Of a stretch of DNA of 64,000 nt, positions 44,056-54,388 are shown one piece after another. The notes beneath the pieces are model-generated. The model made no database searches. It was given only the letters and a program-made list of their open reading frames with translations, and was not told the DNA's origin. Made by a program: the position numbers and the translations under genes. Origin of the DNA: Zeus faber (taxonomy: Eukaryota; Chordata; Actinopteri; Zeiformes; Zeidae); the NCBI GenBank assembly GCA_960531495.1, contig OY482849.1, positions 3,338,979 to 3,402,978 on the forward strand, given 5' to 3'. How positions within the stretch are numbered: position 1 is the first letter of the stretch; each line of letters begins with the position of its first letter.

Positions 44056-44765
44056 GCATAAAGATAGAAAGATTAAACAAAAGTAAAGATTAGGATATAA
44101 ATACAAACAGGAATAAATTAACGCATACATTTTGTAGTAAATTTTTAATACTTAACGCCTTAAAAAAATTAACACAATTAACGGCAGGGTTTCCCCCAGT
44201 GTATTGCAGGCTTAAGTTGCCCTTCGGCAGGCCTAAGCATGGGCATTTTTTGAGTTTTTTATGTATAGCATTTGCTATTATTATTATTTTATCCGTCCCA
44301 GAAATTTGATCTGTCTTTCTCTCACGCGGGCTCCAAGCAGGGAGTGATATGCTGCATTCAAAGTAGCTCGGAAAACGAACTGATGCTGTGTTCATTAGAA
44401 AATGGAAAAATTGGCTATTGTCCAAAATGTTATTTTAAACACATAAAAACATTGTGTTTTTTATTTTAGATGACTTAAACAATAGTATTTGGATTAAAAT
44501 AAACTTCCTTTGTGTTGATAACCCCCTTGACAATATGAGGACAGCTCTAGCTGTTGTTTATGGATTAAGATGCAATTGAACAATATTATTTTGACAAACA
44601 TGGGGTGGCTTAAGTAACACCTGATGCTCGTTGGTTGGGCTAACGAGCATCAGGTTTAAAAACCCCATCCACTCACTTAGTCAGGATGGGAGCATTCAAA
44701 TCATCCCTGTGTCATGACATGTTCCAGCTGCTCCTGGCTAATTCCACCTAGCCTCATCTGTTCAA
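44056..44765. other. spacer with perfect 14-bp inverted repeat
   Basis: Mostly unassigned AT-rich sequence. ACCTGATGCTCGTT (44619-44632) and its exact complement (44642-44655) flank a 9-base loop and are followed by TTTAAAAACCCC, a possible TATA-like box. This may be the promoter side of the Gmr1-like element that begins after it. Confidence 0.5.
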
Positions 44766-45612
44766 TCTATCTCTGTGCCGGAGGTCCCTGAAAACGCCAC
44801 TTGGGTGGCGTATAGTGGCCAATCTGCCACACTGGCACCTGAGCACGGACATGGAGCAGCACAAGGCAGAATGTCGGACGCCTTCCCCACTGGAACAGAT
44901 GGTGTCACCTCGCCACAATGCAGGAAGAACAAAACCGGCAGTTCCAATAGATGGCCTGCGAGTGAGACCGGGGGGTGCTCCGGGAAAACCAGCAAGCGAT
45001 ACAGATCCTCCTTCAGGAGCACTCCTTCAGGAGCACGACTGCTGGGTCCCCTTGTCCCCCCGCTACAGAAGATGACGGGGGAGGAGGATCCTGAGGCATT
45101 CCTTGCCAACTTTGAACAAATGGCGGAGGCGACCAAATGGACAGACTGTGAGCAGGCGTGGCGGCTCGTTCCCCTCCTCACAGGAGAAGCCCAGCTGGCA
45201 GCGCATGCCCTACCTCTCGGGCAGTGGATGGGTTGTCCAGAGGGCGGTGATGGAACGGGTCGGGAGGACACCTGAGGTCCACCCCCTGCGCCTCCAGTCA
45301 CTTCCTTATGAACAGTTTGTGAACAATCTCCTGGCCCGGGCGCTAGCTGGGTGAGATGCCACCGTCCAGGGCCACGCGGAGGCCCCGGACGGCACCGGAC
45401 CAGAGAGGGGCCCATCAAGAGACGAGGGACTGGCCGGTAACAGCACCGCAGCGGCCTCGTGACCACCGAGAGCTGGGCAGGTGCCTGGCCAGGTATGCTG
45501 GTGATGTGGGAAATCCGACCACGACTTCCAGGACTGCCCAATTATGGAGGTCGGCCAGGTGGTTCGGGTTGCCGGTCTGCCAGATCCCTCCCCCGGTCGA
45601 GAAGGGACCTAG
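44766..45612 (+). pseudogene. Gmr1-like Ty3 gag fragment
   Basis: The plus strand encodes EDPEAFLANFEQMAEATKW and LVPLLTGEAQLAAHALPLG in the frame 44775-45275. This is the capsid signature shared by Gmr1-like Ty3 elements and the vertebrate SCAN domain. The frame then shifts; GRTPEVH and a nucleocapsid zinc knuckle follow near 45495-45540. The knuckle has C-x2-C-x4-H-x4-C spacing, but its second x is a TGA. The fragment ends where the opposite-strand Sushi-like element begins. No protease or polymerase of this family is present. Confidence 0.75.
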
Positions 45613-45619
45613 GAGAGGG

Positions 45620-47420
45620 AGAAATTGAACCTGGTAAGGAAGAGCGCCCAACGGGCCTGACGGGAGTTCAGTTTCCTGGCAGACTGAATATACTCCAGGT
45701 TCTTGTGGTCAGTCCACACCAGGAACGGCAGCAGGGTTCCCTCTAGCCAGTGTCGTCACTCCTCCAGGGCCAATTTGACGGCAAGAAGCTCCCTATTCCC
45801 GAGGTCGTAGTTCCTCTCGGCCGGCGTCAAACGCCTGGAGAAGAAGGCGCAGGGATGAAGCTTCTGGTCAGAGGCGGTTCTCTGGGACAGAACAGCTCCG
45901 ACTCCCACGTCGGAGGCGTCCACTTCAACCACGAACTTCCGTTCGGGGTCAGGCAATACCAGAATGGGGGCTGAAGTGAACTGTGCCTTCAGGCCAGGAA
46001 GGCGTCGTTGGCGGCGGAGGACCACAGAAAGGGCACCTTGGAGGAAGTTAGGGCTGTGAGGGGGACAGCCACCGTGCTGTAGCCTCGGATGAACCTCCGA
46101 TAGAAGTTGGCAAAACCGAGGAAGCGTGTGAGTTGTTTGCGGGTGTCCGGGGCGGGCCAGGTGGTGACGGTGGAGACCTTGGTGGAGTCCATCTGGATGG
46201 TCCCCCTCCCCACGACGTACCCCAGGAAGGAGACGGACGGGACGTGAAACTCACACTTCTCCACCTTCACAAAGAGTGAGTTCTCCGGGAGGGGCTGCAG
46301 GACCGTCTGGACGTGGTCGACGTGCTCAGCTTGGGATCGGGAGAAGATCAGGATGTCGTTGAGGTACAGAAAGGCGAATTTGTTAATTATGTCCCTGAGC
46401 ACGTCATTGACCAGGGCCTGGAAGACGGCGGGGGCATTGGTGAGACCAAAGGGCATCACCAGATATTCCTAGTGACCAGAGGGAGTGTTGAACGCCGTCT
46501 TCCATTCATCCCCCTCTCGAACCCGGACCAGATGGTAGGCATTGCGTAGGTCGAGCTTGGTGAACACCGTGGCCCTCTCCAGGAGTTCGAAGGCTGATGA
46601 GATGAGGGGCAGGGGATAGCGGTTCTTGACCGTAATGTCGTTGAGACAGCGATAGTCAATACAGGGGCGAAGCAACTTGTCCTTCTTTTCGACAAAGAAG
46701 AAGCCATCCCCCGCCAGGGATGAGGAGGGACGGATGATGCCCGCCGCCAGAGCATTGTTAATAAACGAGTCCATGGCCTCTCTCTCCGGGGCGGACAGAG
46801 AGTACAGGCGGCCTCTGGGGGGGGTGGAGCCGGGCTGGAGGTCGATGGCAATATCGTATGGCCTGTGCGGAGGATGGAATGTCGCCTTGGCCTTGCTGAA
46901 GACCTCCCTGAGGTCGAGGTACTCGGCCGGGACCCCCAACATGTCAGGTGCGGAGCTGGAGCTTTTGGGTGGCTGAGGTGCGGCGGCTTGCTTCAGGCAG
47001 ACCTGATGGCACGCAGGACTCCATCCCAGAATAGCCCCTGTGGTCCAGTCGAGGTGTGGGTTGTGACGCCAGAGCCAGGGGAACCCCAGGAGGAGAGGGT
47101 GACGAGGTGAGTGCAGGATGCAGAACTGTATCGTCTGTATCGTCCGTTGCCGGACAGGAGCATGCAGATGGGCACCGTCAACCAACACCCAGCTGCCATG
47201 CTAGGTAATCGTCGATGATGTTAACATCGGAACCAGAGTTAATAAGTATGGCGAGGGAATGTGAGCATTGGGGCAGCAGCAGCCGAGCCTGACACAGGGG
47301 GCGTGGGTTGGAGGAGGGTTTGGAGGTGTGGCTCACGAGGACCTCCTCCCTCACTGGCGAGCCCGGCCTTTTACCGGACACCCGGAGATGTAGTGTCCAG
47401 CTAGACCGCAGTAGAGACAA
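45620..47420 (-). pseudogene. Sushi-like pol: protease, RT, RNase H start
   Basis: The zinc knuckle [14 protein letters not shown] of Gag lies near 47400. The protease motif then reads INSGSDVN, with Asn replacing the catalytic Asp. After a frameshift near 47190, reverse transcriptase runs in 46469-47188 ([20 protein letters not shown]), ends at a TAG, and resumes in 45989-46459 with MPFGLTNAP. The polymerase motif is YLND where copy 2 has YLDD. Another shift near 46010 leads to RNase H ([12 protein letters not shown]), ended by TGA at 45756 where copy 2 has TGG. All of these would inactivate it. Confidence 0.85.
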
Positions 47421-47467
47421 AGGTTCCCCACCCGGCGTCTCTTCTTCTCCTCCGGGGTGAGGCTGGC

Positions 47468-48348
47468 CTAGCCAACCTGCATGGGAGGGGCCTCACTCAT
47501 GGGTTGACGGGCTGGAAGAGCTGGCGGCCCGGAGGAACCTGGGAGACGGGTTGCTGGGTGGCGCTCCACTTGCCTCCGACGCCTCTCTCGCTGCTGGGCC
47601 TGGATGCGTCGGTCGATACGGGAAGCAAGCTCAATGATGCCATCAAGAGAGGTGGGCAGGTTGTGGGAAACTAGCTCTTCCTTCACGTACTCTGCCAATC
47701 CCATCAGGAATGCGTCAATCTGGGCTGCCGGGTTCCACTCGCTCAGTCGAGCCTGGATGCGGGAGTCGATCGCGTAATCGACCACGGAGCGGGACCCTTG
47801 ACTGAGACCCAGGAGACCACCAGCAGCATCGGGACCCCGTGATGTAACCCCGAACACCTTGCGGAGCTCGGCGGCGAAGGCGTGGAAGGAGGAGCAGGCT
47901 GGTGTGCGTCGTTCCCACTCAGCCGTTCCTCACAGCCGAGCACGGCCCGTCAGGTGATTTACGGCGAAAACGCCACCCTGGCATCCTCGGAGGGGAAGGT
48001 GTGGGGCTGCAGAGCAAAGAGGATGGAACAGTTCGTGATGAACGGACTACAGCCGTCTGCCTCTCCGGCGTAGCATTCTGGAACCCCCACCCGGGGCTCC
48101 AGGGGGTACCCAGGCTGGGCCGGTGCTGGTGGAGGTGGGTCCGGGGAAGCGGGCAGCGGGATAACCTGACCGAGAGCGATGGCGAGCTGCTGGACCTGGG
48201 CGGCTAGCATGGCGAACCCTTGCTCCTGGTTAGCTGCTACTAGCCGAGCATCCACTGAAGTGGAGGCTAGGACAGCCTCCTGGTGTTGGAGCTGTGACTC
48301 CACCCTTCCCAGGCGTGCCAGCAACTCGGGGTTGTGTGCTTGGTCCAT
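47468..48348 (-). pseudogene. Sushi-like gag, copy 1
   Basis: The gene starts at ATG 48348 (MDQAHNPELLARLGRVESQL), with an N-terminal coiled region, a proline-rich linker, and the capsid start FITNCSILFALQPHTFPSEDARVAF. There the frame shifts, and a TGA replaces a Trp codon just after. It continues in frame 47468-47857 with SRIQARLSEWNPAAQIDAFL and a basic tail of RRRR and Q residues. Role: capsid of an intracellular particle. Confidence 0.82.
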
Positions 48349-48365
48349 TGTTGGCCAGATTGTAC

Positions 48366-48774
48366 ACTAACGGGTGTGGTTAGGACCCAATTGCAGCACA
48401 AAGAAAGGCAGGGATATTTGGTAATGTCTTTTATTTGTATAGCAGACGGAAGACAGGCAGGGAGCTGGCAGGATACGTCGTCGGGGACAGGCAGGTTCGA
48501 TAACGAGGAGTGCAGACAGAAGACAGGCGGGGGGGGCAGGCAGGATACGTGGTCGGAGCGAGGCAGAGTCGGTCGCGGGGAATCAGTCCGGAGAACTTTG
48601 GAGAGTCTGGTGCAAGCATCGAAGACAATCTGGCAATGGGTGACTGGTGAGAGAGGCATATATAGTGGCTTGATTGCAGATCTGGAACAGCTGTGTGCGC
48701 AGGTGAATAGAGTTGGGCTAATGGGACAGGTAAGGAGAGGGAGGGGAAAGTAGAAGAAGGCGGAGATCATGACA
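48366..48774 (-). repeat. Sushi-like copy 1 5' LTR
   Basis: A 409-bp LTR beginning TGTCATGATCTCCGCC on the minus strand and aligning throughout with 61610-62015. It has an AATAAAAGACATTACC polyadenylation region (about 48427 on this copy) and a pyrimidine-rich U5. The last two bases are GT instead of CA. Confidence 0.8.
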
Positions 48775-49539
48775 TTGGTGCGTAAATGCCATCGGCACGT
48801 TCAATAATACGGATGTTGGCAGGTTTTTCTGCTGAGACAAATGGGGTTTTCCCTGCCAATCACTCCTGGATCCATGCGCTGTGTACATCATGCTATGCAG
48901 AATTGTTTCATTGTATTATACATATTTTGTTGTGGAGGGAATTGTGAGGAAAGAAAATATTTATATAAATATATACATAAACTATAACTATAACATACAT
49001 ATAACTGTACTACTATAACTATAAAATTACAGATTGAAATAATCCTCAATAGCAAAACTACATGTGTATACTACAGTATACATTACCTTGATTTACTGAT
49101 GTACATTACTATCATTCATATTGTGGGTAATTATGAAATACATTTTCATTGATCAGTCAGAGCCAAAATTAAAACATGTATAAAGACACTGGGTGTAACT
49201 ACGCAACCAGTTAGAAACCGGCACTGAAACGGTTAATCTGGCGCACACACAGCGGAGGGTCTGAAACTAGATACTCGGGGGAGGGAAATTACAAAGGAGG
49301 GACCGCCCCGCAAAGGGGGGTGTGTCGCTTGTACAAAGTAACGAGGAAACAACATTTCGGCGGACTTCTGTTATGTCTGCTAGATGAGACACGCAGCTCA
49401 GGACTCACTACGTCGACATATTAAGTTTTTATTTATTTTTTGTTCGATTCTCAAACCGTCCAATAAACTCTCTTTAGCTCAATGTTCCAGTTTCATCGCA
49501 TCATTCCGGATTTGGAAATTTTGATCACGACATGCGCCT
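48775..49539. other. spacer with a possible LTR-like block
   Basis: AT-rich at first. From about 49176 to 49528 the composition changes, with a GGGAGGGA patch, a CAATAAACTC polyadenylation-like signal at 49461, and an end in GATCACGACA. This resembles the right half of an LTR, but no partner, target duplication or internal region is seen. Confidence 0.3.
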
Positions 49540-50753
49540 GCTGCTAACCTTATACCTAAACTTAACCCTTGCTTACGTCATGGCTAAAATCAAGCATCTC
49601 TAACCCTATACCCTAACTTAAACACCTCTGACCCCATACCTCAACTTAACCATCTCTAACCTGAGTGACTTCTTCGGTTCTGGTGAGAGCTACCACTTCC
49701 GGTTCCGGTGACTTCTTTGCGTGTGCGTTGCTGTCATTTTTTGCTGTTGTTTTTTGTTGCTGCTACTGGAGTTGATGTTGCTTCTGCTGTTGTTGTTTTG
49801 TGGCTGCTGCAGCTACTGCTGCTATTTCTGTTGCTGTTGTTGTAGTTTCTGTTGTGATATTACAGTGGGAGGGTTATAAGAAGGGTGTGTCTTCGGAGAA
49901 ATTGTCAAAAGGATCTCCCTCCCGAGTTCAGGATGAAAAACTTGACCCGTAATTTAGGGACGCTAATTAAAGGACCTGACAGGATTAAGATGAGATGGTG
50001 CACACAGTTGAAATTTCCGATTCCGGTGAGGGCTACCACTTCCGGTTCCGGTGACGTCTTTGCTGTGCTTTACTTCGTTGAGATGAGATGGGACAGACTG
50101 TTGACTCAATACAGATGAGGAGATTTCTGGTTCCGGTAAGAGCTACCACTTCGGGCCCGGTGACGTCTTCGCTTGTGCGCTGTTGATGTTGCTGTTTTTG
50201 TTGCTGCAGTTGTCTGCTGCTGGTATTGACACTGCTGGTGTTGTCGTTGCTACTGCTGCTGGTGATGTTGTTGGTGCCGCTAACCTTATACCTTAACTAG
50301 TGTTGTCCTTGCTGCTGCTAACCTTATACCTAAACTTAACTCTTGCTTACCTTATACCTCAACTTAACATAACCTAATACCTTGACTTAACCATCTCTAA
50401 CCTGAGTGACCTTTCCAGTTCCGGTGAGAGCTACCACTTCCGGTTCCAGTGAGGTCTTTGCGTGTACGTTGCTGCTGTTGTTGTTGCTGCTGGTGTCTAT
50501 GTTGCTGCTGCCATTGTTGCTGTTTCTGTGGCTGTTGTTGCTGCTGTTGTTGTTTTCTGTTGCTGTTGCTGCCACTGTGATTGGAGTCACTTTTATTATT
50601 GTTTTTGTTGTCTTTGTTGTTACTTTTGTTGTTGCTGTTGTTTCAGCGGCATTCTTTTGTAATGACCTTTCTTTTTTGTATTTCTTTGTAAAGCGCATTG
50701 TGTTGCCCTGGTATGAAATGCGCTCTATAAATAAAGTGTGACTTGACTTGACT
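49540..50753 (+). repeat. three CTG-rich modules ending in a retroposon tail
   Basis: Modules of about 350 bp repeat at about 49540, 49990 and 50390. Each has TTCCGGTTCCGGTGA-like text, a run of CTG/GTT triplets, and TAACCTTATACC lines. The last ends with AAAGCGCATTGTGTTGC, ATGAAATGCGCT, ATAAATAAAG and a GACTTGACTTGACT tail (50690-50753), as in a LINE or SINE 3' end. A second such end is at 54310-54388. The hydrophobic frames across the triplets are not genes. Confidence 0.65.
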
Positions 50754-50779
50754 AGTAAAATAGAAATATCAGTAATATC

Positions 50780-51990
50780 AATAATTTACAAGGACCTTTG
50801 TATGCTGGACATGTTGTGGCCTTACTCAGTTGTAGAGCAGTTTTCTTTGATTAATCCTGTTGTCAATCCTTCAGGTCTTTCCAATCAGACGCAGTCACTT
50901 CTACACAAGTCAGAGGTCAAACTGCCGTCCAATAGATTCCGGTTAAAATGCTTAAAACTGCAGAAATAAAACACTGAATAGACGGGTTGGTTAATATTCA
51001 TCAATACACAATGACAACATTATTTGACACACAAGAAATTTTCAAATTTAAACTTTGGAATGGCCCAATTAAAAGCTATTGAAACAGCCAACATATTTCA
51101 CATTTACTTTAGTATTACAATTTTTTGTAAGCGAAGCACACATTCCACATTCCATCACCTCTCCAGTGTACAAAACAAAACAAATCCCTCTTTGTTAACC
51201 TACTTGCTAAGTTTTATACTATACATCAACAGCTACCTTATTCAATGTCAGGTTGAGATTACTTCTAGAGTAAAAAAAATTAAATATTGCTGTTCGATTA
51301 TACTTAAACAATTACTAGCTTTACCTGAGAAAGGTAACTGGAAAGTATCTATCATATCCTTTTAATTTAGAATTACCAATTTACTACTGCTTCATGCTAT
51401 TGTGCTAATCCGTTGCTGCTGTAACACTGTCAACTACCCTTATGTGGGATAGATAAAGGATTATCTTATCTCAAACAGCAGACACTTTGACACAAGAACA
51501 CAAAATAAAGAACTCAAAAAGAAAAAATAAATAACTTAAACTTTATAAACCAAAAACGAATGCATTTCTGCATTGATGCAAAACCGTCCACATCCGCATG
51601 ACAATGCATCTTAACATCGAGAGATTTTCACACCTCTAATATTCAGTTAGCAATTTTTCCCAATTTTTATTGATCTATTTATTATCATTATTTTGGAATG
51701 CTTTGCGATAAAATATATTAACAAAGTACAAAAATAATATCTTACAAAAATGGTATTTACAACTCTCACTGTCTCCAAGTTCTATCCTAAACATTGAATC
51801 CCAAATGTATCATGTATATGTATATCACTTTCCCACTTTCATTGTTTTTCACATCAGCTTCCGTAATCCTTTTGGTCTGTCAACTAACTTTGCAGTTCTC
51901 TCTCGCCTCGCTATACTCTGATATATGTTTAACACCAGGAGTCCCTTCATTCCTGCGTTGGTTCAAATTATTTCTACCTGTTTTATTCTG
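50780..51990. repeat. long dispersed repeat, copy 2 first part
   Basis: Matches 2730-3990 in order and orientation, with shared text such as TGAATAGACGGGTTGGTTAAT and AACTTTATAAACCAAAAACGAATGCATTTC-like words. It has no coding capacity. It is followed by a CTG-rich module that is absent at this place in copy 1. Confidence 0.6.
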
Positions 51991-52179
51991 ACCCTCCACC
52001 CACTCCAGGTGGTTCATGTATAATATTCTAGCTAAATTACAGACACACAGCTTATTTTATTGTTATAATGGCAATATTTACAATCATCTATATACACTTC
52101 CTTGGCCAAGTGCCGAGTAGCTCTCAGCTGCTAGTATTGGTAAACATCTCTAACCCTATGACTCAAATGTGTGACCGCT

Positions 52180-52600
52180 GGTCACAGATTGATGAGATGG
52201 TACACACTGTTGACTCAATACAAATGAGGAGATTTCTGGTTCCGGTGAGAGCTACCACTTCCGGTTCCGGTGAGGTCTTCACTTGTGCACTGTTGCTGTT
52301 ACTGTTGCTGCTGCTGTTGCTGCTGTTTTTGTTGCTGCTATTGTCTGCTGCTGATATTGGTAAACATCTCTAACCTTATACCTCAACTTAACCATCTCTA
52401 ACCTGAGTAATTTTTCCGGTTCCGGTGAGAACTACCACTTTAGGTTCTGGTGACATCTTTGCGTGTTGTTGCTGCTCTTGTTGTTTTCCTTTGCTGCTGT
52501 TGTTGCTACTGTGGTTGGAGTCACTTTTATTGTTGTTTTTGTTGTCTTTGTTGTCGCTGTTGGGTTTTTTGTTTTTTTTTACCTGTGCTGTCAGCATGCT
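52180..52600 (+). repeat. two CTG-rich modules
   Basis: The same module type as at 49540-50753, with TTCCGGTTCCGGTGAGG at about 52260 and triplet runs at 52290-52350 and 52468-52560. It continues into the second part of the long repeat (52600-52818). Confidence 0.6.
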
Positions 52601-52849
52601 GGGCATATAACACACAGTATTTGTATGCCATTGCATTCAGAGTTATTCTGCAAGTGGAGTTCAAGTTCTCAACCTGCAATGAAACTCTTTATTAATTCTT
52701 AAATCATTAACAACTGCTGCATTAACTCTGTCCTGTGGATGACAGGACAAGAGCACAGTTTTTGGTTATGGAGAACCACCACCAACCCCCTTCTTTGGAG
52801 AACTATTTATCATGTTTGGGTCTATGAACAACTGAACACTGCTCCAAGA

Positions 52850-53071
52850 GGGGGAGAATCACCACGGTGAGACAAATAAACATAGAAACGAACAACATTT
52901 ACACAAAAACATGAATACTGGATGACAACATGTATTGAAAAACAGTGAATTAGGTCCAGGAAAACTGCAACTGCAACTGGTCACGTGGCCTCTTTATGTC
53001 AAAATTATGGCAGCAAATGAGGGAGAAAAGGAGAGGAATGCAACCAGGAGGGTGCTGGGGTGCACTTGAAG

Positions 53072-53130
<59 letters not shown>

Positions 53131-53950
53131 ACCGGTGAGTGTACATGACTTATCCCCATTGGTACTGGTGTAGAAGGTCGGTATTATGTCGCGGCGCCTC
53201 CAAGCAGCGGAAAGGGCCCCGAAAACCCCCCGAACTCCACAGCCCCGTGGACACCCCTCGGCTGCAGGAAATCTCCGGGTACCCTGCCCTGTGGCCACAG
53301 AAGACCCCCGGGCCCCCAGAGAAGCCAGGGGCCGTGGAGCAACCCCCACGCCTAGCCCTGAGGAGAAAGACCCAGTCCCAGGGAGCACGAGGTGACCCTG
53401 CTCCCCAGGGGCGTACACATACAACCAAACCCCGGGTGCAGGTACAAGATGCAGCCGCCGGCACAGAACCCGGGCCACGGGCACAAGGCACGGACCGCGG
53501 GCCCGGATCACGGCCCCACAGCGACAGACCGACACCCCGCCCGAGCCACCCGCCCCATGGGCTGGCCGACAGGACCCCCACGCCCACCCACGCCCCGCAC
53601 AAGAGGGAGGTCTGCCTCACCGCAGCCGACCAAACCACTATATGGGCACTTGGCCCAGTGTGAGTGCCAAGTGCCCATATATGTAGCAGCGAGTGCCCAG
53701 CACGGGGCACCCCGACCCACTGTATACAGGCTGTATACAGGGGGTGTATACAGGCCCTCTGCCACCCCTAGCACCCGGGGCACCCGCAGCAGAGAAGCCA
53801 CGCTGCAGAAGCAAAAGGCCAACAGCTGCCCCCCACACCCCAACCCACATCCACAACGGCAAGCAATCCCCCCAGGGGCCCCGGAAGGCACCAGGTGGCG
53901 CTCTCCGCAGCCCTGCCAGGTCGCAGCACATCCCAAGCCACCAGGCCCAA
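52850..53950 (+). repeat. GC-rich repeat family, copy with TG run
   Basis: Partner of 40975-41939 and, for its first part, of 5379-5720. A TG run of about 27 units sits at 53075-53128. A direct duplication (TGTATACAGG, three times in 53718-53752) and a CACTTGGC/GCCAAGTG inverted pair (53648-53676) occur in the C-rich part. Long frames on both strands reflect base composition. Confidence 0.65.
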
Positions 53951-54098
53951 GCTGTTAGGACTCCAGCCAGGCCGGGCGGCGGGGCCCACTCGACTGCCCC
54001 CCGGCGAACCTCGCCCCCACACCGGCCCGCCAGCGACCAGCGGAAAAAAAAACAACCCCAATGCTCAATGTGTGCTGTTGGTAATTGCAGTTAAAATT

Positions 54099-54165
54099 GC
54101 GGGATTAGGGGTGCGAGTCCTTCAGGCAAGTCGAACCCCGATCACTCGCACCCTTCCTGTCCCGC
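54099..54165 (+). other. two-tier hairpin
   Basis: GCGGGA (54099-54104) pairs with TCCCGC (54160-54165). Inside, GGGTGCGAGT (54109-54118) pairs with ACTCGCACCC (54144-54153) around a 25-base loop. It lies between the GC-rich repeat and the CTG-rich tail. Confidence 0.6.
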
Positions 54166-54189
54166 AGACCCTGGTCCGATGGAGTGTTG

Positions 54190-54388
54190 TTCAGAGTAGG
54201 ATTGGTGTGCCAGTGTATGTGTGTTGTCGCTGTTGCTTTTGTTGTTGCTGTTGTTTCCGGGGCATTTTTTGTAATGACCAGCTGACTACGTTCTCTCTTT
54301 CAGTTTTGTATTCCTTTGTAAAGCGCATTGTGTTGCTCTGGTATGAAATGCGCTTTATAGATAAAGTGTGACTTGACTTGACTTGACT
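54190..54388 (+). repeat. CTG-module retroposon 3' end
   Basis: Short GTTGCTGTTGTTTC triplets, then GGGGCATTTTTTGTAATGACC and the AAAGCGCATTGTG...GACTTGACTTGACTTGACT end shared with 50640-50753. The inverted GCGCATT/AATGCGC pair would form a 3' stem-loop, as in many LINE and SINE tails. Confidence 0.65.

Larger units (their letters stand above)
45613..48774 (-). mobile_element. Sushi-like Ty3 element, copy 1, 3'-truncated
   Basis: On the minus strand: 5' LTR (48366-48774), gag with CCHC, protease, reverse transcriptase and the start of RNase H, after which it stops abruptly at about 45613 against the Gmr1-like fragment. Integrase and 3' LTR are missing. The Gag type is the one that gave rise to mammalian PEG10/RTL genes. 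Copy 2 at 61610-64000 is a close relative in the other orientation. Confidence 0.85.

Noticed and set aside
44762-45541. 259-codon minus-strand frame
   Set aside because: It is antisense to the Gmr1-like gag, whose plus-strand motifs are clear.
49545-49665. Degenerate telomeric repeats
   Set aside because: CTAACCCTATACCCTAAC-like text resembles TTAGGG arrays, but the unit is irregular and recurs as part of the CTG-rich module.
53150-53958. Overlapping frames of up to 188 codons on both strands
   Set aside because: Same GC-rich repeat; frames on both strands at once without domains indicate base composition.
54099-54165. tRNA gene
   Set aside because: The outer stem and length suggested one, but the inner 10-bp stem is incompatible with a cloverleaf and no anticodon arm can be formed.
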